This document shows, piece after piece, positions 57,781-64,000 of a stretch of 64,000 nt of DNA (its first letter is position 1; each line of letters opens with the position of its first letter). The notes under the pieces are model-generated. The model saw nothing but the letters and a program-made list of their open reading frames with translations. It did no database searches and had not been told where the DNA came from. Source of the stretch: Xestospongia muta (Eukaryota > Porifera > Demospongiae > Haplosclerida > Petrosiidae). The stretch lies in NCBI GenBank assembly GCA_963693285.1, contig OY848921.1, positions 3,839,497 through 3,903,496 of the forward strand, read 5' to 3'. Position numbers and translations under genes: made by a program.

Positions 57781-58836
57781 ATGGAGTTGTTACCTTCCAA
57801 CTCACTTTCCAATCATTGCAATGGATCTTTTACTAAGAGTCAAATGAACCATTTGTTGATAGCAATGACAAGTACTAGTGCTGTATCAACTCTGCTGTGT
57901 ATTGTAACAATAGCATTAGTTCTTTCTCGAAAGTTATATAAATATTTTGTTTACCGATTGGCAATTTACCAAGTTGTGGCTGCGTTATTGTTTAGTATGA
58001 CTGAATGTCTGGTTGTATTAAATATGAACTATAGAAGCAGTCTTTTTTATTCTATTACCTGCAAGACAACAGCTTTTCTTATCCAATATACAATGTGGGT
58101 AAAACTTCTATTTACATTGTGTCTAGTCTTTCATATGTTTTGTCTGGCTGTGTGTTTGAAAAACTTTGTGAAACTAGAAGTCATCTACATTTTGCTGTCT
58201 GTGCTGTTTCCTTTACTTCATGTCTGGATTCCATTTATTCACAATTCGTATGGCATAGCAAATGCATGGTGTTGGATACGAAATTGGAATGACAACTGTC
58301 CTAATAGCAAGTACAAAGAAGGAATTATAGAACAATTTGTATTGTGGTATGGACCTCTTTTTGTCTCTCTTACTGTCTGTTTATTTATGGTATTTGCTAC
58401 CATTTTTATTTTAACTCGTAGAGCTTGTAGACACCATGAAACAGAGGCTGAACCACTGATGATTAACCAAGAACAAAATCGTAACAAGACTGCTTTAAAA
58501 CAACTCCTACCATTGCTGGCATATCCAATTGTATTCTATATTCTAGTTCTCTTTCCCATAGTTGATCGTATCTATGGAGCTGTATCTTCACATAGCAGCT
58601 ATAACTTAGCAATGGCTCATTTAGTGGCACTTAACCTGTTGGGACTTTTCTCTGGACTAGCACTTCTAGTTCATGTCAAATTTCAGCAGAACCCTCGTTA
58701 CCAGAGGCATCATCATCTTTCCTCTATCAACAGAGTAGTAGCAGATACAGCAGTTTACACAGGATACACCACTGCATCAACTAATGCCATAACTGAATAT
58801 GTAGTTGAAGGAACAAATTCAGAAAATAATGGATAA
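57781..58836 (+). CDS. Seven-transmembrane receptor 1
   Basis: An intronless open frame of 351 residues from ATG 57781. The first in-frame ATG is chosen because MxLLPSNSLSNH is conserved in the second copy, while sequence upstream is not. An N-glycosylation site (NGS) lies near residue 14. Seven hydrophobic segments are at about 25-47, 55-78, 92-120, 128-150, 190-215, 245-268 and 280-305. Conserved features are Cys in SITCKTT at the top of TM3, an extracellular loop 2 with NAWCWI and NDNCPN, and a basic loop 3 before TM6. The CWI motif recalls cAMP-receptor-like (class E-like) receptors, but family membership is uncertain. The C-tail is Ser/Thr-rich. The ligand is unknown. Confidence 0.85.
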   Translation: MELLPSNSLSNHCNGSFTKSQMNHLLIAMTSTSAVSTLLCIVTIALVLSRKLYKYFVYRLAIYQVVAALLFSMTECLVVLNMNYRSSLFYSITCKTTAFLIQYTMWVKLLFTLCLVFHMFCLAVCLKNFVKLEVIYILLSVLFPLLHVWIPFIHNSYGIANAWCWIRNWNDNCPNSKYKEGIIEQFVLWYGPLFVSLTVCLFMVFATIFILTRRACRHHETEAEPLMINQEQNRNKTALKQLLPLLAYPIVFYILVLFPIVDRIYGAVSSHSSYNLAMAHLVALNLLGLFSGLALLVHVKFQQNPRYQRHHHLSSINRVVADTAVYTGYTTASTNAITEYVVEGTNSENNG

Positions 58837-59518
58837 AATTTACTTTGTATTTCAATTATGATTATTATAGTATCTGCATTTCTTATTTTGCTTGCTTTAT
58901 TACTTAGCAGTTTACTTACTATAGATGTTAGCTTAATAAATTTTCTATACAATATAAAGTAATCTATTAGAATTATTTTTCATTAAAACTTCATCATCAA
59001 TCAATCAAGTATTGTTCACTTGTATAGTGTGGATAGTGGTAGGAGGATTGTGTGGCAGGATATAAAACTACAAATAGTACACCTGTGATAAATGTAAACT
59101 ACCATTTATTCGATGTGTATTTATTTGATTGCTAAAACAAAAACCACAATTGATTAAACATTAGTGATAGTAATGGTGTAATTAACAGATGTTATGTGTA
59201 AACATAACAAGGAGATAGATTGTATAATACATAAAGATTAAAGTGACCATGGCTATTGTTTGTTGAGAGGTTATATAGCATCTAATAAGTCTGACTATAA
59301 ATGACTGGTAATTAGTATATTAGCAATGAGAACAGAGTGGAGTTTACTATAGCCCTCAAACAACCAATATCTACTAAGTCAAGACTTATTTGGGGATATG
59401 ATTATAATTATGCAACTGGGCAAAACCTTGTGATTTAATTGCTGAATCAGACTTGGATTCATTGATAACTTATAATATATAACCATTCATGGCTCAATTG
59501 GAAAAAATCAATTTTTTG
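58837..59518. other. 3' flank of receptor 1 and intergenic DNA
   Basis: The first 120 bases (AGTATCTGCATTTCTTATTT, then TTACTTAGCAGTTTAC) are duplicated after receptor 2. Nothing else recognised. Confidence 0.6.
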
Positions 59519-59774
59519 AATATGTGACCTAATTTGCAATAAGGGACCACTACTGTCAAAACATTTGTGACCTGATTTGTGAAAAGAGACTACTGTTAAA
59601 ATACCTCAAAAAACAGTTTTGTATAGATAGAGTTACCATCAATAACTGTGCATATATTGCAACTGTATGTATACGAAAGTGTTTTTGGGATGTTTTAACA
59701 GTAGTCCCTTTTCACAAATTAGGTCACAAATGTTTTGCCAGAAGTGGTCCCTTATTGCAAATTATGTCACATAT
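59519..59774. mobile_element. Long-hairpin (foldback) element, arms about 114 bases
   Basis: The left arm from 59519 (AATATGTGACCTAATTTGC) and the right arm ending at 59774 are reverse complements with roughly one mismatch in ten. The loop is only about 30 bases. Within each arm the motif TGTGACCTxATTTGxxA occurs twice in direct order. Resembles a palindromic MITE; no coding content. Confidence 0.75.
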
Positions 59775-60107
59775 TATGTCAAACATATTCCTAACGATAT
59801 CATCTCTAAGAGGTCAAATCTTCTATGTTTAAAAAATCTTTTTAAAGATATAAGGAAAAGCAATATTCTGTATTGTTGTGCAATATTATATTGTTAACTA
59901 CTCCAAGTACAAGATTTAGAGAAAAACACTGAATAATTTACAAATGGCAATAGTGCCATTCTCAGGACATACCTGGAAAAGGTGAATTTACTAAATATAT
60001 TTTTATTATTTTTTAATCAATCGTGTCCACCACTTGAATATCATGTGAATCGGGAGGAATTAATAATATTCATTGTTATAATTATGTTGAAGCCTGTTGT
60101 ACTAAAA

Positions 60108-60303
60108 TAGGCCTGGGTGATAGTATCGATTTTAGTTTGTTACATTATATTTTTTAAACACCTGAATTTTGTGTTACATCATGCACATCCAAAACACATG
60201 ACCGCTTAAAGAATACATCAAAACTATCGCGATATTTTCTCTATCATGATATTTTTGCTCAAAAATATCGTAATAGTGATTGTACTATTATCACCCAGGC
60301 CTA
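60108..60303. mobile_element. hAT-like MITE (196 bases) with 8-base target-site duplication
   Basis: Terminal inverted repeats TAGGCCTGGGTGATA (from 60108) and TATCACCCAGGCCTA (to 60303). Flanks are TACTAAAA at 60100-60107 and TACTAAAG at 60304-60311, a 7/8 match and the 8-base size typical of hAT transposition. The TAGGxCTGGG end resembles hAT termini of animals. The interior has palindromic ATCGCGATATTTT/AAAAATATCG. Non-autonomous. Confidence 0.75.
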
Positions 60304-60388
60304 TACTAAAGGTGGAGTTTGTCTAATCTTAAGTTCTCTTAAGTTCATCCAAAACCTGTGGACCTGATGACTATTGAGCTATAATAGA

Positions 60389-60414
60389 AAAAACCATACA
60401 GCTGTATGGTTTTT
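60389..60414. repeat. Perfect 26-base palindrome
   Basis: AAAAACCATACAG joined directly to its reverse complement, with no spacer. It may be a cruciform, a small terminator-like hairpin or a binding site for a dimeric factor. Confidence 0.75.
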
Positions 60415-60980
60415 CACCTTCATTAATTACCAAACAATGTATTATGAAGAAAGATCAAGTCAAATACCAGATAAATGAAACTTAGCCATATTGTGCCCAT
60501 TTCAATATCTCCTATCATCATTTCACAAAATGAATGTTGACATGTCAATCTTAAATAAAACAATCTATATTAAAATCTTTTAACTCTAAATTATATAAAT
60601 AATTGTAATATTATATGGACCATATTAATTTTCTTTACTAGAGCATTTCATCTCATTAGTTCTCACTATTAACACAAAATTTTCATTTAAATAAAGAAGA
60701 ATAGTATCACATAGTCAACTCCTCAGTTAAGAAGGGTTGGCTACGCAAGGCTTGTGGAAGGCTAACTATGTGAGACAATTTGTGACTTCTAATAAATTAA
60801 TAGTGAGTGGTACAGTAAAAATTAAAATTTGGGAATGGCCCACAATTTGCAAAATATTCTTCTGCTGGGAAAAATTCCTGGCATATTGTATTATATGCAA
60901 CAAAAAATGACTATTGTTATGGTTACACCAACCAATTCATTTTTACAATAATACATTAGAGGACTAATTACACAACCAAT
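60412..60980. other. Intergenic, nothing recognised
   Basis: AT-rich, with no open frame of note and no repeat found by eye. Confidence 0.5.
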
Positions 60981-61330
<350 letters not shown>

Positions 61331-61409
61331 GATAAACTCAAACAACAGTAAAACAAGTCTGGTTTTAGTATCAAAACCTTACAGAAGTATCAAAACCTTA
61401 TATACATTC

Positions 61410-61711
61410 AATAGGGCCTGTGTTAACATCAAACATCTTCCCACTTTTGAATGGTATTGTAATACATGCTTAACCTTTAAGAAGACAAGACAAAAGTCAT
61501 CATAAGTCTAACACAATTCATACTCAATACTATAATAACTTCATTAACAAACTATCTTACTCTGAATATTACTTCATCAACCATTATCATTGTATAAATC
61601 AAAGATGATCATGAATGTTCATGTGATGAGTGTAGTGTTCATGTGATCGACAAAAATAAATCAAATGAATTTGCGAATATTTAGTGGCTTTACTCCTGTG
61701 ACTAGCCGCTT
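61410..61711 (+). repeat. Second copy of the receptor 5' flank
   Basis: Matches 57505-57760 at roughly nine positions in ten and ends at CTAGCCGCTTTG, where homology to copy 1 breaks off. Confidence 0.72.
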
Positions 61712-62830
61712 TGCTAATTATACAGACTCCGCCTCTTTATTAGGATCGTTAAAGAGAAGAATATAAGAGATATTTGTGTAATGTTTAGATGTGTCTATAA
61801 GTTCTGTAGTTTCGGTTATATTATTTCATCATTTTTAGCATCATAATTAGGGAATAAATTGTATGACTGAATTAGAAGGAATATTTGCAATTTGTGGGAG
61901 TATATAAATCACCGAAATTTTAAACCATTTGGGATTGGTAGCCTTAAAGTAGACTGTGATACTTATTGGAAAACTAAGTAGCATCATAAATGTTATTCAA
62001 ATATGTACGATATCATAAAACCAAAAACTTTTGTTTCCTGTACAAGTTTCTCAATTAATTGTTTCCAAAGCTACAACACAAGCATAAAGAAAATCAGTAT
62101 TGCAGTCTAGGCCTTCATTTGTGTTGAAGACTCAAAGATTAATATTTACAATGTGGCTAGATCTATGCAGAATAAACCCATACTTTAATGTGAAATTAAT
62201 GCAGTTAAGTTACAAAGTTTATAGGGTTAGGTCTAGGGTAGGTCTAGAGTAATATTAATTTTACATTGAAGTATTTTTTTCTATAAATTGATAATAATAC
62301 CTTTTCAATTGCTATTATATTTGTGATCAGGCAAGTGGAATTTAATAAGACATAATTATTTTATTTTATTTTATTAACCTCGCTGTGCGTGGGCGCATAG
62401 CGAGGGTACTGTAGTCTGTTTGTTACATATTGCATAGGAGGCTGAGGGTGGGGCTGAAGGGGCTATGCCCCCCAACTTTTACATAGAGTAATAACTGTTC
62501 ATTAGCACTTGTGTTAAACATTAAGAATTACCCACTGTTAAACATGTTAAATATTTTGGTACATTTTAATTCTCATTTTAAAAATGTTTACTTTTGCAAG
62601 TGACTTATGGGGTGTGATCTGTGTAAATTTAAAAAATTATTAAGTCCAACATGCCTATATTTATGCATAACAGGAATGCCAACTTATCTCTATTAAGCAT
62701 CCCATAAGTGACACTGTGTACAAATATGTTCAGCCCCCCACCTTTTTTGAGCTTCCTCCGCCTATGTATAGAAGGAAACAATTATTATTATGTTTAGATA
62801 TAATGATCTGCATCCGGTAGGAGGAGATTG
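61712..62830. mobile_element. About 1.1 kb inserted between receptor 2 and its duplicated 5' flank
   Basis: Copy 1 has GCCGCTTTGGAATCGTTGCT just before its ATG. In copy 2, GCCGCTTT and GGATCGTTCC are separated by this block. It contains a short hairpin (CCTCGCT at 62378 pairing with AGCGAGG at 62399), GGGCTATGCCCCCC, and CTTCCTCCGCCTATG near 62750, all of which look like dispersed-repeat material. No transposase is seen. Confidence 0.5.
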
Positions 62831-62851
62831 CTTGGATCGTTCCTTATCAAA

Positions 62852-63904
62852 ATGGACTTGTTACCTTCCAACTCACTTTCCAATCATTGCAATGGATCTT
62901 TTACTAAGAGTCAAATGAACCATTTGTTGATAGCAATGACAAGTACTAGTGCTGTATCAACTCTGATGTGTATTGTAACAATAGCATTAGTTCTTTCTCG
63001 AAAGTTATATAAATATTTTGTTTACCGACTGGCAATTTACCAAGTTGTCGCTGCGTTATTATTTAGTATGACTGAATGTCTGGTTGTATTAAATATGAAC
63101 TATAGAAGCAGTCTATTTTATTCTATTACCTGCAAGACAACAGCTTTTCTTATCCAATATACAATGTGGGTAAAACTTCTATTTACATTGTGTCTAGTCT
63201 TTCATATGTTTTGTTTGGCTGTGTGTTTGAAAAACTTTGTGAAACTAGAAGTCATCTACATTTTGCTGTCAGTGCTGTTTCCTTTACTTCATGTCTGGAT
63301 TCCATTTATTCACAATTCGTATGGCATAGCAAATGCATGGTGTTGGATACGAAATTGGAATGACAACTGTCCTAATAGCAAGTACAAAGAAGGAATTATA
63401 GAACAATTTGTATTGTGGTATGGACCTCTTTTTGTCTCTCTTACTGTCTGTTTGTTTATGGTCATTGGCACCCTTTTTGTTTTAGCTTGTAGAGTTTGTA
63501 GACACCATGAAACAGAGGCTGAACCACTGATGATTAACCAAGAACAAAATCGTAACAAGACTGCTTTAAAACAACTCCTACCATTGCTGGCATATCCAAT
63601 TGTATTCTATATGCTAGTTCTGCTTCCTTTAGTTGATCGTATCTATGGAGCTATATCTTCACATAGCAGTTATAATTTAGCAATGGCTCATTTAGTTACA
63701 AATGGGCTGTTGGGATTTTTCTCTGGACTAGCACTTCTAGTTCATGTCACATTTCTACGGAAATCTCATTATCAGAAGCATCACCGTTCCTCTGTCAACA
63801 GAGCAGTAGCAGATACAAATATTTACACAAGATACACCATTACATCCACTATTGCCATAACCGAATATGAACCTGAAGGAACAGACTCTGAAACAAACGA
63901 ATGA
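62852..63904 (+). CDS. Seven-transmembrane receptor 2 (recent duplicate)
   Basis: 350 residues, intronless, in the same orientation as receptor 1. The first 205 residues or so are nearly identical to it. Differences gather in TM5 and loop 3 (FMVIGTLFVLACRVCRHH versus FMVFATIFILTRRACRHH), TM6-TM7 and the C-tail. The loop 3 segment ETEAEPLMINQEQNRNKTAL is identical in both, as are the key Cys and CWI motifs. No stop or frameshift. Both copies look functional, and the divergence at the cytoplasmic side could alter G-protein coupling. Confidence 0.85.
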   Translation: MDLLPSNSLSNHCNGSFTKSQMNHLLIAMTSTSAVSTLMCIVTIALVLSRKLYKYFVYRLAIYQVVAALLFSMTECLVVLNMNYRSSLFYSITCKTTAFLIQYTMWVKLLFTLCLVFHMFCLAVCLKNFVKLEVIYILLSVLFPLLHVWIPFIHNSYGIANAWCWIRNWNDNCPNSKYKEGIIEQFVLWYGPLFVSLTVCLFMVIGTLFVLACRVCRHHETEAEPLMINQEQNRNKTALKQLLPLLAYPIVFYMLVLLPLVDRIYGAISSHSSYNLAMAHLVTNGLLGFFSGLALLVHVTFLRKSHYQKHHRSSVNRAVADTNIYTRYTITSTIAITEYEPEGTDSETNE

Positions 63905-64000
63905 AATTTACTTTGTATTACAATAATACGTAGTATCTGCATTTCTTATTTGCTTGCTTTGTTACTTAGCAGTTTACATGCTATAGTTTGTCAACTTAAT
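63905..64000 (+). repeat. 3' flank of receptor 2, homologous to that of receptor 1
   Basis: GTATCTGCATTTCTTATTT and TTACTTAGCAGTTTACATGC match 58870-58920, so the duplicated segment continues to or past the window edge. Confidence 0.7.

Overview
The window looks like nuclear DNA of an early-branching animal, most likely a demosponge of the Amphimedon type. The DNA is AT-rich. Genes have introns with GT..AG borders, some only 45-55 bases long. Modular extracellular genes (VWA/Ig/FN3), ankyrin-ROC-COR-death-fold proteins and large GPCR families are typical of sponges. The species is inferred, not proven. No bacterial features, tRNA, rRNA or CRISPR array were seen.

Layout. Positions 1-4165, minus strand: the 5' part of a gene for a secreted multidomain protein (signal peptide, lysozyme/transglycosylase-like domain, VWA domain with intact MIDAS, Ig, FN3, FN3, start of another FN3). 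Every intron I could place is phase 1. Positions 4.2-9.0 kb: gene-poor DNA with decayed fragments of a NIDO domain, an integrase, a Ulp1-like protease with a zinc-binding motif, and a purine-rich coding relic.

Positions 9021 to about 54154, plus strand: one giant gene. Its modelled product of about 1579 residues has an acidic N-terminus with 22-residue repeats, 21 ankyrin-type repeats mostly encoded one per exon, a ROC-COR GTPase module and a C-terminal death-fold (CARD-like) domain. From about 11.2 to 44.2 kb the gene holds eight copies of one 99-base ankyrin exon (A) alternating with seven copies of a second (B). All are phase 0, open and nearly identical. Each A-to-B intron is filled with a satellite of about 144 bp, from about 4 to about 44 copies per intron, roughly 130 in all. 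Each B-to-A intron is a conserved single-copy block of about 1.0-1.1 kb. The satellite monomer carries a fixed TAG, then a variable trinucleotide, then GTAAG, which resembles a 3-base exon or a recursive-splice module. This exon-plus-satellite array is the most unusual thing in the window.

Positions 54.2-57.4 kb: splice-bordered coding-like fragments, including two paralogous coiled-coil-like exons, and two exons resembling pieces of a ubiquitin-specific protease. Positions 57.8-64.0 kb: two nearly identical intronless seven-transmembrane receptor genes in direct orientation. Between them lie a long-hairpin element, a hAT-like MITE with its target-site duplication, a decayed C2H2 zinc-finger array and an insertion of about 1.1 kb upstream of the second receptor. 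Nothing suggests the three main genes act in one pathway. The receptors and the secreted protein belong at the cell surface or in the matrix, and the ankyrin-ROC-COR protein in the cytoplasm.
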